From Todiramphus chloris collaris (Eukaryota; Chordata; Aves; Coraciiformes; Alcedinidae): a DNA stretch of 64,000 nucleotides. Under the pieces are notes generated by a model. It made no database searches, was not told the origin of the DNA, and was given only the letters and a program-made list of their open reading frames with translations. Each line of letters opens with the position of its first letter. The first letter of the stretch is position 1. Position numbers and translations under genes: made by a program. The stretch spans positions 2,712,328 to 2,776,327 of the forward strand of contig JANVCC010000071.1 in assembly GCA_025345505.1 (NCBI GenBank). The letters run 5' to 3'. Shown one piece after another: positions 12,251-24,492 of the stretch.

Positions 12251-15237
12251 CGGGAGCCAGCCAGCCAGCAGTGGGCTCAAACAGATGGCAAGCTGCTAAT
12301 CCAAGCCCTGCTTCTTCCCACAGCCTGACAGACTGATCAAAAAAGGAGAAAACCCATCCAAGATGCAAGTGTTTTCCCTAGGAAAGCACAACGGAAAGTC
12401 ACCTCCGAGGGTGAGGTTTATACACTAGCAGAAGCACCACCAGCCTACAGGAAAAGGTCATTAAGCTGCACAAATGCCAGCCAGTTTTAATTAATTGCTA
12501 ACAGAAAGGGCTGGGATCACCTACATCCTTTTTTTTTTTTTCCCCTGGCTTTATTTTCAGCAGAGATTTACTGCAGCCTCATTCTTTCACAAGTAGAAGT
12601 GTTTCTTTTCACTGCACCATAAAATCCACACTGAGGCTTTACAGCCCATCAGCCAGGAGGCACAAAGAGCTGAAACCAGTTTGCCAGCACCCCCTTCTCT
12701 CCACCAAAGTAACAGTTCCCACCTTTAAGCAAGTCAGGGCTCTCGAAGATCTTTTCTACTACAGGAGCATGAAGTGGCCCACCAGGATTTATTATCTTTT
12801 TAATATCCTCGGGTGCAATCAGTCACTAATTTGACTTGGGAGCACTGGGAACTCCCAGGCCAGCAGTGAGCACAAAAATTAATTACTTGATAGCAACGAT
12901 TGGCCTGAACAGGCTCTAGTTCTACAGACCAAGACTTATTTCATCTAAAGTTTGAGAGCAACCTTTAGTAGCATCACAGATTCAAACCACAAAGTTAAAG
13001 CCCTTTCCTGAGTCAAAGATGAAGAAGACTTTTGAAACCCTCTCCCCTGCCTTAAACCTTTGTCGACCCGACTTGGCGACGTTTCCTGATTATTTAGTTT
13101 TAAAGTTTCTACTTAAAAGCAAAAGAAAATAAAAGCAAAAACCCAAAACCCAAACAAGCAGAGAGTGATGAGCAAAGTGCAGAATCGAGAGTTGACTCAA
13201 GTGTTTCACAGCCCCAGAAAATGAAGAATGCAGAATCATGGAAATCAGCACCCTTGAGCTCGCCGACAGAGTCACACCAGGACGTGGCAGGGAGACCTCC
13301 GGTAGCACCGGGAGGGACGGAACGCTAACGAGGAACGTCAAAAAGCTTCCCCAGAGGATTAGGTTGCAAAATATAACTGCAAAGTACTTCAGACGGATTG
13401 TCCAGATGGGCTGCTTGGCGTATGGAATCAGCTGAAGCTCTCCAGGGCCATGAGAGGCGTTCAGGGAGAGACTAAACCCACAAAAGAGAAACCCAAACCA
13501 AAAACCAAAAAGCTGTGAACAGCACGAGGACAAATATGAAAAAAAAGCAATAAAAAATCATTCTAATGGATTTTTTTTTAATCTCAAAGCACAATTGGCA
13601 AAGCTGCTCACTGACAACCAGCCAAGGAAGTCCAGAGTCACCAAGGACAAGGGTCCCGTTAGCAGCAGTCACTTTAAGGAGCTGGGAGAGGAGACCACGG
13701 CCGTGCAACCAGCGCCTGGCACAGCCAGGACAGAGGGAGCAGGAACCCAGCGTCTCGAGGAGAAGGTTTTGAGATTCAAGAACTTCTGTGGTTTCCTCCT
13801 GTGAGCATCGCTAAGGAGCAGCAGATCGATCGCCCAGATTCAGGGGGGTGACAGTGGAGCAGCGATGACACAACCCTGCAAAAACCACTGTTCCTGCTCC
13901 TCCGTGCTGAGGATGAAGCCGTGGGTACGGGCTGGGTTGACAGCTATCTACCATCAGGAGAGGGAAACACAACCCAGCTCACACCCAGTAAACACCAGCA
14001 CTTCCTCCTGGCCCCTTTCAGCCCTCCTTAATGTGTTTTAAATTGTCTCCATTAAAGGAGGATAGCCAGGAAACCACAGGTACGCATGGAACAGCCAGAG
14101 ACAGCCCCTTGACCGCGAGTTACCACGCACTGGAGAACAACAAAAAGACCTCAGAAATCCCACCCTAGCTCCTGCTTAATCCCCTCCCACCTCGTGCCTC
14201 CGGCCGCTCCTTCCACTGCCACCAGTGCCCATCCACAGGGCACCCACGGGAGCTGCAGATGGAAGGGGTTCCTCCAAAGATGCGTTGCGTTCACTGCCCA
14301 GAGAACTGGGAACTCGACGACGGAACTCTACAAGCCGAGCCAGCTTCGAGTTCCTCTTTAAAGTTTCTCCTTGCTGTATTTTTGGCCAGCTTAGAGCAAA
14401 CGTTTTGCTTTGAGGGATGAGAAGGGAAAGGGTTCGAATCGGAGTCCCCGGCAGCGGTGACTCACGCAGAGAAACAGGAAAACCAAGGGAGGGGAGGGAG
14501 GATCTACCCCCCTGACCCAGGCACAGTGCCCCGGCAGAGCTGCCGTGAGGCTCCACGGCGCTTAGATAAGGGCAAAAGATACAATCTGAGCACAAAGTGT
14601 CAGATGTTTTCCCCGCGGTTAAGTCAAAATATGAATGGAAATACCATTTTTTTTCGTTCTCACCACGATTTGCAACCTTACTCTTTCTCTTTAGACAACT
14701 CCAGTTCGTTGCAGAGCAAACAAATGCAGCGGCTGCTTTTTTTTTAATGGATCTGAGACACTGCTGGGGAAGGAAATTCAAGTTAATTTACAACGAAGGC
14801 AGAAGTTATGGCAGAAACAGAAAATCCTGGGGGTGACTCACTCGAGTTCTCGACTGTTCTTAAGGCTGGTGGATTTATAGCTGAAAGCCAAAGAATCCAA
14901 AGTTTGTTCCTTCCCGGGAACTATCTCAGAAGAGACCGACACCGTGGCTCTGCCTCCCTGAAAACACAAACCAAGAACGTGTCTCCAACCTCGAGTACCA
15001 GCAAACGTGGAGAACGAGCGAGCCTGATGGACACAACCTCCAAATGCTGTCAGAACAAGGTACAGGAAGGGAGAAAAATCTGACCTCGGGCAGGTGAGGA
15101 ATAAGACTCAGGCTGGCTACAAGCAGAGAGGTAACAGCAGCCTAGGAGGGATTGTTCATCTGGGATGAAAACAGAATCACTTCAGGGCACCCTGACCCGA
15201 GCCCTCTCAGCCACCTCAATCTCCCAAACACTTTGAG

Positions 15238-15870
15238 AATCATAGAATGGTCAGGGTTGGAAGGGACCTCAAAGCTCATCTGGTTCCAGCCCCCCTGCCA
15301 TGGGCAGGGACACCTCCCACTAGAGCAGGTTGCTCACAGCCCCAGCCAGCCTGGGCTTCCAAACTTCCCAGGATGGGGCTTCCACCACCTCTCTGGGCAA
15401 CCTGGGCCAGTGTCTCCCCACCCTCCTGGGGAAGAAATTCTTCCTCCTCTCCAACCTGAATCCACCTCTCTCCAGTTTGGATCCATTCCCTCCAGTCCTG
15501 TCCCTGCCCCACAGCCTAACAAGTCCCTCCCCAGCTTTCTTGTAGCCCCTTCAGATCCTGGAGGCCACAAGAAGGTCTCCCCGGAGCCTTCTCTTCTCCA
15601 GCCTGACCAACCCCAGCTCTCTCAGCCTGTCCTCCCAGCAGAGGTGCTCCAGCCTCTGAGCATCCTGGTGGCCCTTCTCTGGACACGTCCCAGCACATCC
15701 ACAGCCTTCCTGTGACAGGGGCTCCAGAACTGGACGCAGGGCTCCAGGGGGGTCTCACCAGAGTGGAGCAGAGGGGGAGAATCCCCTCCCCTGACCTGCT
15801 GCCCACGCTGCTCTTGATGCAGCCCGGGACACGATTGGCTTTCTGCAAGAGCAACTGATGGCTCACGTTG
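15238..15870 (-). mobile_element. CR1 LINE 3' fragment
   Basis: It starts AGAATCATAGAATGGTCAGG (plus sense) and carries about 630 bp of CR1, including the CAGCACATCCACAGCCTTCC region. It is very similar over about 430 bp to the copy at 17,236-17,700. Confidence 0.93.
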
Positions 15871-17194
15871 AGGAGAGGAAGAACGTGCTCTGCACAGTCC
15901 CAGGGCTGCGAGCGTGTGGGCTCAGCACCTCAGGCTCAGCAACCCCCCCAGAAGGAAGCAGGATTAAGCCCTGAGACCCAACCGGGCGACACGAAGCGAT
16001 AAGGAATTGTGGTGTGAAACAGGGCACCAGACAGATGAGCTGCTGGAATTTGATCCTCAGTAAGCAAAGGGAGGAGGAACCGAGATGGGTGCAAAGCTTC
16101 CTGCCAGATCTGTGCGAGATACACGGCAGGGCAGGCAAAAGAGCCAACTTGCCCTCCAAAGACAGAAGGCAATGAAGAGCTTCACCCTCCCGGCAGTGCC
16201 AGCTCCTCCTCATTTGAGGTGCAGACCACACAGGGAAGAAAAAAAGGAAAAAATTAAATTTAAAACCAAGACAGCTTTCTGGAGGAAAAGCCCTTTTCAC
16301 TAGAAAGCATTAACTGTCCCACGCAGGTAGACTTGAAGTGAGACAGGTTTAAATGAGCATGTAACAAACGTAAGGGCCAGAGGAAAAACAAACAACAAAC
16401 AAAAAAACCAAGGGCAAGCTGAAAAGCCACAGGCTCAGGGGCAGGTCGGGTTCCTGGAACGGTAAGAGCAGAGGTGAGAACAAGGAAGAGAAGGAGGAAC
16501 TGCAGCTGCCAAAGCCAGTGGCCTCCATCCTCGCGCAGAAGCGCGCTGCTGAACAAGAGGGAAGAAGCTGGATCTGGAGTCTGGCTCCTGGTGCCCGCCC
16601 AATGCGCTGTTCCCTACGTTTCCAGGGATTAATAAGAGGAAATTAAATGGCACAGCAGCTTCAGCAACAACAGAGGGGTTCCTTAATCTACCCACTGCCA
16701 TAAATCCTCCTACATCTTCCGCAGGTACTGCGGTTTCAAAGCTGCAGAACTGGAGTCGATCGCTGCCGCTACCTGCGCCGCTGCCCTCGCTTCTCATCCC
16801 TGCGGCTCACGGACACTCCAGAACATTCTCTCTCCTGCCTCCCCAGACTCTGTTTCTCCACCATGGAGCTCAAGGGTCCCCACTTTGCCATCCCCAGTCT
16901 CCCGTTACCTCCCCGCAAGGAGGCCGCTGCAACGCGGGCAGCTCGCCCCCTCCCCTCCCTCTGCCTCCAGGTTCAAGCGGTCGCCTTTGAGAGACAAAAT
17001 ATTGCATTTTTCACAACAGGACCATCCGCCGTTGGAAAAACCTCTCCAGGAAACTGGTGGAGTCCCCAGCTTTGCACACTTTTAAGATTTGTCCCGACAA
17101 AGCACGGGACCAACTCGTCTAGAGCAGGATGCGCCCAAGAAAGGCTGGAGCAGATGATCCGAGCTCAGGGGCAGCGTGCAGGGTGCAACCAGAG

Positions 17195-17715
17195 TGGGTT
17201 GGGTGGGAAGGGACCTCCAAAGGTCACCTGGTCTCCCCACCCTCCTGGGGAAGAAATTCTTCCTCCTGTCCAACCTGAATCCACCTCTCTCCAGTTTGGA
17301 TCCATTCCCTCCAGTCCTGTCCCTGCCCCACAGCCTAACAAGTCCCTCCCCAGCTTTCTTGTAGCCCCTTCAGATCCTGGAAGGTCACAAGAAGGTCTCC
17401 CCGGAGCCTTCTCTTCTCCAGCCTGATCAACCCCAGCTCTCTCAGTCTGTCCCCATCACAGCAGAGCTGCTCCAGCCCTCTGAGCATCCTGGTGTCCCTT
17501 CTCTGGACACGTTCCAGCACATCCACAGCCTTCCTGTGACAGGGGCTCCAGAACTGGACGCAGGGCTCCAGGGGGGTCTCACCAGAGTGGAGCAGAGGGG
17601 CAGAATCCCCTCCCCTGACCTGCTGCCCACGCTGCTCTTGATGCAGCCCAGGACATGATTGGCTTTCTGGGCTGCAAGAGCAACTGATGGCTCAACCAGA
17701 TGGCTCATCTGCACC
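17195..17715 (-). mobile_element. CR1 LINE fragment with internal deletion
   Basis: GGTTGGGTGGGAAGGGACCT is joined directly to TCTCCCCACCCTCCTGGGGA, omitting about 150 bp present in the copy at 15,238. The rest is nearly identical to that copy. Confidence 0.9.
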
Positions 17716-17860
17716 TACAGCAGGGTGCTCAGAGCCCCAGGCAACCTCCCCTGCAATGGTGCCAGTGATGGGGCAGCCACCACCTCTCTGGGCAGCCTGG
17801 GCCAGGCTCTCCCCACCCTCAGAGCAAAGAACTTCTTCCTACTGTCCAAAACGGAGTGCT
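17715..17860 (-). mobile_element. Second CR1 tail fragment abutting the previous one
   Basis: It carries AGCAGGGTGCTCAGAGCCCC, the ACCACCTCTCTGGGCAGCCT core and the ACTTCTTCCT motif. It is a different CR1 subfamily from its neighbour, so it is probably a separate insertion. Confidence 0.8.
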
Positions 17861-19679
17861 GAACTAATTGAAGAAGAGAGCACAGAAGACTTGGCCAAGT
17901 AAGGTTGGAAGCCAAGAAAACACAGGTCCCTGATTCTCTACACTTCGCTCTACCCCGCTCACAGCCACGTCTTGTGTTACCAAGAAAAAACTGAAGAGTT
18001 TGAAGTTTTAAGCAGGGAAAAAAAAATGTTCCAAGAGAATATCAACCTCCTAATTAAGCCTAGAAGACTTTCCTGAGAGATCCAGGCTCCCACAGTGGAA
18101 AAGCAGAGCGTGGTATCCGCACAGCGAGCTCTCCTCCTGTGTCACAGTCAAAAAGCTTTCAACCTGCGTCAGCACTTTTATTGCAGACCATCCATTTCAG
18201 GGATCTACAACTTAACCATCAGAAAAGGCCCATTCAGTCGGGAAAAGCAACCCTCAGCCACACCACACAGCCTGCTCTAATCAAACAATAAAAAAAAAAA
18301 TGACTTAATATTCCAGCCCATGTATATTTTGGTGTTAAAAAACCAGAAGCAGCCACCCCACAATGAAAAGTTCCTGCAGCTTTGGCGGACGCAGCCTGTC
18401 CCATGTGTGTCCCATGACAAACCAGGACGCTCCGTCCCGCTGGTTTTGTTCCAGAGTCGGTGGGGATTAGTGGGGGAGAGCTCGGCAAGCGTGAAAATCT
18501 CGGGTTGTTTGTTTTGGTTTGGTTTTTTTTTAAGTGTGAGTTTATAGATGAGGGCAGAAAAATCCAAACGTGGGACCCGGGAAGATCTTTCAGAAGGCTC
18601 GTGAAAGAACCAAACCCGAGATCTAATCAGGAAAGGGAATAAAATAAAAAGCTGCCCAATGCACTGGCCACGTTCGGTGGGTTTACGGGGACATTTTCCT
18701 TTGAACAGAATAAATATCTCCTCATGCAGCTGACCCAAAAATCCAGCAAAGCCACGAGCAGGTAAAACACCATCAAAAGCGACAGAAGGGGCAGCTTCTT
18801 TCTCCTTCACCTCAACCAGCCGGCCCAGCTGCTACTGCAACAGCCCCAGATAAAAACTGATGCTGTTTAATTAGACAAAGAGCCTCTAACACCCAGCACA
18901 ACCCCGTTAACTTCAGCATCTGCTGCTGGGCAAACTGGAACACAGCAATTTCAGGCACTCTGGGATAGCACCAGCACCAAGCACAGAGATTTCAGGTGCT
19001 TGGAAGCTGCTGCTTCTGAAAACTTCCTTTAGATCATTCAAGTGTTCTCCCTTTGAAGAGTTCTCATGCTGCTGCTTGAGTGATTCACTCCGTTTTGCTG
19101 CTACAGACATTATCATTTAAAAGAAGTACATTTGTTTTAAGCAAGTGAGGGTGTAAACATCATGAGAAAGACCCCACCGAAATAAAAAGAGCAAGAGGCA
19201 GCAGTGAGAACAGGGTTCAGGCTCCCAAAGCCTCCAGCTCACATCCCACCTCAGGAACCCCGCCAAACCTTTACTGTTTTACCACAACGAGCCCCAAAGG
19301 TAATTTTCCACCTAAACCCACTCCCCAGGACCAGCTGCTCCCCGCTCCACGATGCAGCCAAGAACTCTCTGCCCGCTAAATTTCCAGTGGGAAAAGTGCC
19401 CGAAGCAGAAAAACCCTCACGGGCTCCTGGATCCCAAGCAGGGAACCTGCAGAACTCGCTCTTCAAAAGACCAACTTATTTCACTTGTAAATTGAGGCCG
19501 TTCACTGGAAGGCACAAGCTCTGCTGCCAATATCTGGGGTTATTCCGGAGGAGGAAACTCGCTCTCAAACCTCACCTTAGCATTTAACTAAGAACCGAGC
19601 GCGGCAGCGACCGCTACGAGCACTGGAGTCAAGAATCACTGAGCATCATTTTTTCCAAGGCTCTTAATTGGGCCATTAA

Positions 19680-20680
19680 AGCTCCACCACAACGGGCAGA
19701 ACCCGGCAGCCGCGGGATGGATTTGTCTGGAGGGTTTTTGCCGTGCTCGGTGCGACAGCGGCCGCGGAGAGAGGCCAAGCGGGAGCTCGCCGGGTTTTGC
19801 CACCTCGGCTCCTCCTCAGGCAGCGGGTCCCGTGTCAGGATCAGGCCTCGGGGCTGGGACCGCTATCAGCAGAAGCAGCCCCAGAGCACAGCCAGCTTCG
19901 CTCCGGGGCATCTTTCGGTTCTCTACGGTGGCAGCGGCTCTTCCCAACCCGACCGGGGCAGACCCCCGGCCGGCAGCCACCGTTTCACGGCAACGGTCCC
20001 GGTTCCACCCGGGGGGGGGGGGGCCCACTCGAGACCCCCACACGTGCAGAGGCACATCCCCGACCCGCCCAGCCGGGGGAAAGCGGGGGTTTGGAGCTCG
20101 GGCTGCTTCCCGGTGTCCCCGAGGGGCAGCCCGAGCCCCGGGCAGCCCGGGTGCCCCACGGCGGCCCCGACCGCTCCCTCCCGGTGCACCGAGGGTGGCA
20201 CAGGGCAGGTCCCGCCGAGGCGGCGGCGCACGGGGGAACCGCATTCCCCCCCCCTCAGCCCAGGCCCCCTCAGCCCGGCCCGGCCGCACGGAGCGGGCTC
20301 GGGGCTCCCCGGCCCCTGAGGGAACCGGGCCGGGGGGAGGCGGCGGCGGCCCGTGGGGACCGAGCGGTTGAGCCTCGGGGCAGCCCCGCGGGGTGAGGAG
20401 GAGCCGTGTCGGGATCCGCGGCAGGGGGGGGGAGGGGGCACAGGGGGCGGGCGGCCCTTACCTGCGTCCCGGGGGGCTCAGGCTCCCGCCCGGCGGCCGC
20501 CGCCTCTCCGCACTTCCGGGTTCCGCGCGGCCGCCATCTTGGGGGGGACACGGACTTCCGGGCGGAAGTGGGCGGGGGGCGGCACCGGCACCGGGCGGGG
20601 GTTGGCGCCGGGACCCGCCAGGCCCGGGAAGGAAGTGGATTCGGAGTGAACCGGGACCGAGGGAACGGGGCCCAGCAAAC
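19680..20680 (-). promoter_or_regulatory. SBNO2: SBNO2 CpG-island promoter with YY1 and ETS sites
   Basis: The stretch is very GC- and CpG-rich. Read on the minus strand it has a YY1-type CAAGATGGCGGC element (20,530-20,542). ETS/GABP motifs lie on both sides: ACTTCCGG at 20,512, ACTTCCGG at 20,554, and CGGAAGTG at 20,563. An Sp1-like GGGCGGGG lies at 20,570. There is no TATA box. This is the typical arrangement of a TATA-less housekeeping-type vertebrate promoter, with YY1 just downstream of the start. A GC minisatellite begins about 110 bp further upstream (minus sense). Confidence 0.75.
20462..20560 (-). other. SBNO2: SBNO2 non-coding first exon (5' UTR), inferred
   Basis: A minus-strand donor CGCAG|GTAAGG follows base 20,462, inside the densest part of a CpG island and just downstream (minus sense) of a YY1/ETS cluster. 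This is the expected place for the untranslated first exon of SBNO2, whose ATG lies in the next exon. The transcription start is not directly visible; I place it between about 20,530 and 20,560 from the motif positions. Confidence 0.65.
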
Positions 20681-20681
20681 A

Positions 20682-21010
20682 GGGGGAAACCAGGCCCTGG
20701 GGACATGGCGGGAACCGGGACCAGGGAGAACCAGGCCCTGGGGACATGGCGGGAACCGGGGGAACCAAGCCCTGGGGACATGGCGGGAACCGGGACCGGG
20801 GAGAACCAGGCTCTGGGGACATGGCGGGAACCGGGACCGGGGGAACCAGGCCCTGGGGACATGGCAGGAACCGGGCCTTGGGGACATGGCGGGAACCATG
20901 ACCGGGGGGAACCGGGGGAACCAGGCCCTGGGGACACGGCGGGAACCGGGACCGGGGGGAACCAGGCCCTGGGGACACGGCGGGAACCGGGACCGGGGGG
21001 AACCAGGCCC
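20682..21010. repeat. GC-rich minisatellite, about 41-bp unit, upstream of SBNO2 promoter
   Basis: About eight imperfect units are built on CCAGGCCCTGGGGACATGGC and GGGAACCGGGACCGGGG. Unit length varies because some copies lack the GGGACC block. The array starts roughly 110-150 bases upstream of the inferred SBNO2 start. Confidence 0.93.
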
Positions 21011-22270
21011 AGGCGCAGCGGCCGGGCCGAGGTGGGAGCGAAGCAGATGAGGGAAAGCCCAACCGCCAAGAGGGGTAGGGGCTCCGTGGCCCGGGGAGGA
21101 GGGAACACCCAGGGCCGTGTCACCGGCCGCTGTGGGACCCCCTGCCCACGGGCAGGGCCTGTCCCCCTATCCCACTCCACCAAGCCTTTGCTGGCCTCGG
21201 AACGGCCTTTGCTGGCTCAGCAGCCATCCCCTGGACCATCCCGACACGGGGTCATCGATTCTGGGAGGGAAACCAAAGCCTCAGAGCAGCCACAGCCTCG
21301 GCCGCTCACGCCCAGCCCGAATCAGTCCTGACAAAGTTCCTCTTTCCAAAGAAAAAAGAAGCCATGGCTGCATTGTCCTACAGGAGGAGCGGGGCAGGCA
21401 CCGTCTGCCTGCAGAGGAAATGGGAGAGCTGGGAAGAGAAACACTTCACTGATGAGCAGTTTCCAGGGGCCGCCCACTCGCTGCCATCCTACAGAGTCTC
21501 GCTCAAAGAATTAACTGCAAATTAACTAAAGGGCTGGATCATGGAGCTGGGAAATAAACCACTCAGGCCAATCACCCCGTGCTGCTCCTCGCTTCGCCCT
21601 TCCGCCCCTTTTCCCCCCCCTCCCACTGCTTCTCTTGGATCTGTGCCCCTCTTCAGGGCCAGGATAAGAACAGAATTCCCAACAGGGTCCTGCCAAGACG
21701 GGGCTATTTTTATATTGGCATCCCCAGCGCGGCAGCAGGAGGATATCTGGGGTTGATTTATCCCCAAGAAGGAAAACGTAGGCAGAGCGGAACCGCCACT
21801 ATCTGCTCAGCCTTCGGAAACATCGGGCTCTTGCCAGAGGCTCTGGTGGGAGGGAAGGGGGGGACCTCGACTCGGTCAAGGGTGGGTGGAGACGGGGCTC
21901 AGCTGGTCCCAGTCCCTCTTCCAGGAGCCCAAAATCTCCTCTTGGAGAGTTTCAGAACCAAACCCAGCCTGAGGAGGAGAGGAGAGCCCAGAGCCCAGCC
22001 CCAGTGCCCTAAACCAGCCAGGGCACCTCAGGAGGGTTGAAGGGAACACCCCCACAAGCATAACATGGCCAGAGCACCCTGAACTGGGACCTCCCCCAAC
22101 AACATTCCCTTTCTCCAGCACAGCTTTGGTCACATTTTTGGGCTTTTAATCCCATCAACGAGCTGCTCTCAGAAGACTTAATTCATTTGCACACATTAAT
22201 TAATCACCGCCACGGTGCCTCACTTGCTGAAGTAGCCGTTTCTCCAGAGCTCCTGCCTTGGCAAGATCGT

Positions 22271-22328
22271 ATCCCTGGAATAAACCATCACATCCCTGGA
22301 ATAAACCATCACATCCCTGGAATAAATG
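22271..22328. repeat. Three-copy 21-bp tandem repeat
   Basis: ATCCCTGGAATAAACCATCA plus C occurs nearly three times in a row in the intergenic interval. Each unit carries an incidental AATAAA. Confidence 0.9.
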
Positions 22329-22495
22329 ACCCTGCCCTCGCTCTTGCCCACACTGGAGGTGTGAGCAGCACATCCCATCCCCCCAGGGAGGCAGGACTGT
22401 CCTTGTCATCGTCCCCCAGCCACCAGGAGCAATCACTGGAGCCTTAACTAGCCACATATCTCCAGGGGCTGACCCTCCCCAAAACATCTAAACCC

Positions 22496-22560
22496 CCTCC
22501 CTGAGAACCATCTAAACCACCCCCCCGAGAACCATCTAAACCACCACCCCCCCACACCCC
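22496..22560. repeat. Short CCATCTAAACC-C(n) tandem
   Basis: Units of AACCATCTAAACC followed by C runs and GAG are repeated two to three times. Confidence 0.7.
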
Positions 22561-24369
22561 TGAACTATTTATTTCCTCCAGTACAGCTACAAACAGGTGG
22601 TAGCCCAGGAAGAGCACCCACTTCTCCCATCAGCAGCACACCAGTCTCCTCCCAGAGCCACCAACGCCTCTGCAGCTGCTGCCACAACCACTCAGTCCAC
22701 TCCCCACCAATCTTCTCCTTCTCCTCCCAGCCCAGCCCGGTTCCCGTTTTAGGCACAAACCCGATGACCCCGCTGCCCACGGGGAGCCTCCAAAACCAGT
22801 GTCCCCAGGTGATGACTGGTGTGTCACTGGTGTGTCCCCAGGGGCTGACACACCTCAGAGGTGCGGGGACCCTGCCCCACGGAGCCCCCAGTGACCCCCA
22901 TGCTCTGCTACAGCCCCCACGGGATAGTCTCAGGTAGCTGTGCCCAAGGCCACCAGGGCTTTGCCTACTGGGCACAACCCAGCACCCTTCTTCTGCAGCA
23001 GCCCTGCTCCTGGGCAGGGGGGGCAGATAAAGCCTCTGCACTAATTGCCACCTCTTAATAAGGCAGGGGAGGGGCTGCAGATGCCTCTATGGGAGAGTTC
23101 TTGGGTGGGGTTGGGGCTCAGGGTGGGTGCTGATGGGGAGCACCTTGTCCTGAGCTGGCTGCTGCTGCTCCATCAGCACGGGGAGAACCACGGAGTCGTT
23201 GAGGATGGGAAAGCTCTGCAGCTCCTCTCTAGGCAGAGCTGTGATGGGTTGAGGAGAAAACCCTGTGAGGCTGCGGGTGAAGTGATGCTGGAGTGGTGTG
23301 ACTGGGCATACTGGGGCTGCAGTGGTAGGATGTGAGGAGGAGAAACTCCTGGGGATGTGGCTGAGCCATGAGCTGATGCTTTGGCCCTTCCAAGGGAGGG
23401 GTGGCCCTAGAAAATGGCCCAGCTTCCCCAGAAAAAGCCATTCCCGGGCCACTGGGCCCCAGGGGGACACCTGGTCCCTGGGAAATGGGGTCAAAGATGG
23501 GAGGTCTGGGCTTTGCTCTCATGCTGAGCAGCTCTGGCTGTGTTGGGGGAGTCTGGCCACGGTCACACGCAGATGGTTCCTGTTTTTCTCCCCCAGGCTG
23601 GAAATCCCCTGACTTTCCACGGGGTGAGGAGCACAGAGCCCTGCATCAGCCAGCCCCGCACCGTCGGGAAGAGGTGGCCCCGGGGACAGACCAGCAGACC
23701 CCAGAGAACTGGTGCCAGGGGTCCTGTGTGTGCCAGTGGTGGGGCTGGACTGGGCAGGGAAGTGGGAACTGGACCTGGCAGGGACCAGTCCAGGGTGGGA
23801 GAGTCCTGAAAAAGCATCTTGTGTTTGAGCAGACCTTTCCTTGCCCCGCCCCCCCCCCATCCCCAGGGTGGGATGAGGGGCTGTGGCTGAGGGCTCTGGG
23901 CTTTGCCCCGGGCTGTGGAAGGGGTGAGGGGACAGCAGTGGCTGTGGCCAGTGAGTTTTGTAGGTCCCAGCCCAATGGCCCTTGGCTCAGGGACAGGCTG
24001 ACCCCCAGCTGGAGGTGGAGATGCTGGTGCAGATGCTTGGGAAACCAGATGAAGCTGCGACCCCATGAGGTGGGGACAGTCCTGGGGGCATCTGAGGGAC
24101 ACCTGGGGACACCTCATGTGGTCTGCAGGGAGAGCCAGGTTTGCCCTACTCCAGCTGCCCATCCCTGGAGGGTCGGGCAGGATTTGACCTCTGGAGGAGC
24201 CCGTTTTCCAGCCACCCCAGTGGGGTGGGCAGCAAGACTGGCAGAGAGCAGGGGAGGGGAGCAGAGCTGCCTCCCACCCAGGCTTCTCTGCTGTGGACTG
24301 TTTCCAACCCATCCTGCCCTCCTGCTGCTGGGAACCGGCCGCCCCGGCAGGGGGGAACACGGCGCTTAC

Positions 24370-24481
24370 CAGAATTTGGCCGATCGCTTTCCAGCGCTCG
24401 GTGCCAAGATCGAAGTCGATCGCCCGCAGCCGGGCACGGTTGTGAGAAAAGCCCACGAGGGAGCGGGAGGGGGACACAGTG
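24370..24481 (-). other. Unassigned exon-like segment
   Basis: On the minus strand an acceptor (ATTCCTGCCAG) and a donor (CTG|GTAAGC) enclose 112 bases. One open frame ends LRAIDFDLGTERWKAIGQIL, which looks like folded-protein composition rather than the proline/glycine-rich chance frames around it, and it is rich in CpG. I do not recognise the family and found no convincing partner exon. It may be an exon of an unannotated minus-strand gene, a pseudogene fragment, or coincidence. Confidence 0.3.
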
Positions 24482-24492
24482 CTGGCAGGAAT

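Larger units (their letters stand above)
9731..20461 (-). other. SBNO2: SBNO2 intron 1
   Basis: This intron of about 10.7 kb lies between the non-coding exon 1 and the ATG exon. It contains at least five CR1 segments (10,879; 11,425; 15,238; 17,195; 17,700) and otherwise unique sequence. A 201-codon minus-strand open frame at 14,176-14,781 has no recognisable domain and is treated as chance. An AP-1-like TGACTCA (14,458) and a STAT-like palindrome (14,911) are noted in the findings. Confidence 0.6.

Noticed and set aside
14176..14781. 201-codon minus-strand frame in SBNO2 intron 1
   Set aside because: No matching SBNO2 segment, no domain, and no convincing acceptor and donor at the ends.
15152..15715. 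187-codon frame in SBNO2 intron 1 with close copies elsewhere in the window
   Set aside because: It is an antisense reading of a CR1 tail, explaining the repeated near-identical peptides at 10,890, 40,221 and 48,800.
20393..21331. 312-codon plus-strand frame with GENQALGTWREPG repeats
   Set aside because: The repeats are the minisatellite translated. The array is open in several frames on both strands, with no conservation signal visible.
22565..23041. 158-codon minus-strand frame ending next to AATAAA, as a possible last exon of a gene with the 24.4-kb segment
   Set aside because: Tryptophan-rich chance composition, no recognised domain, and no defined acceptor joining it in phase to the 24,370-24,481 segment.
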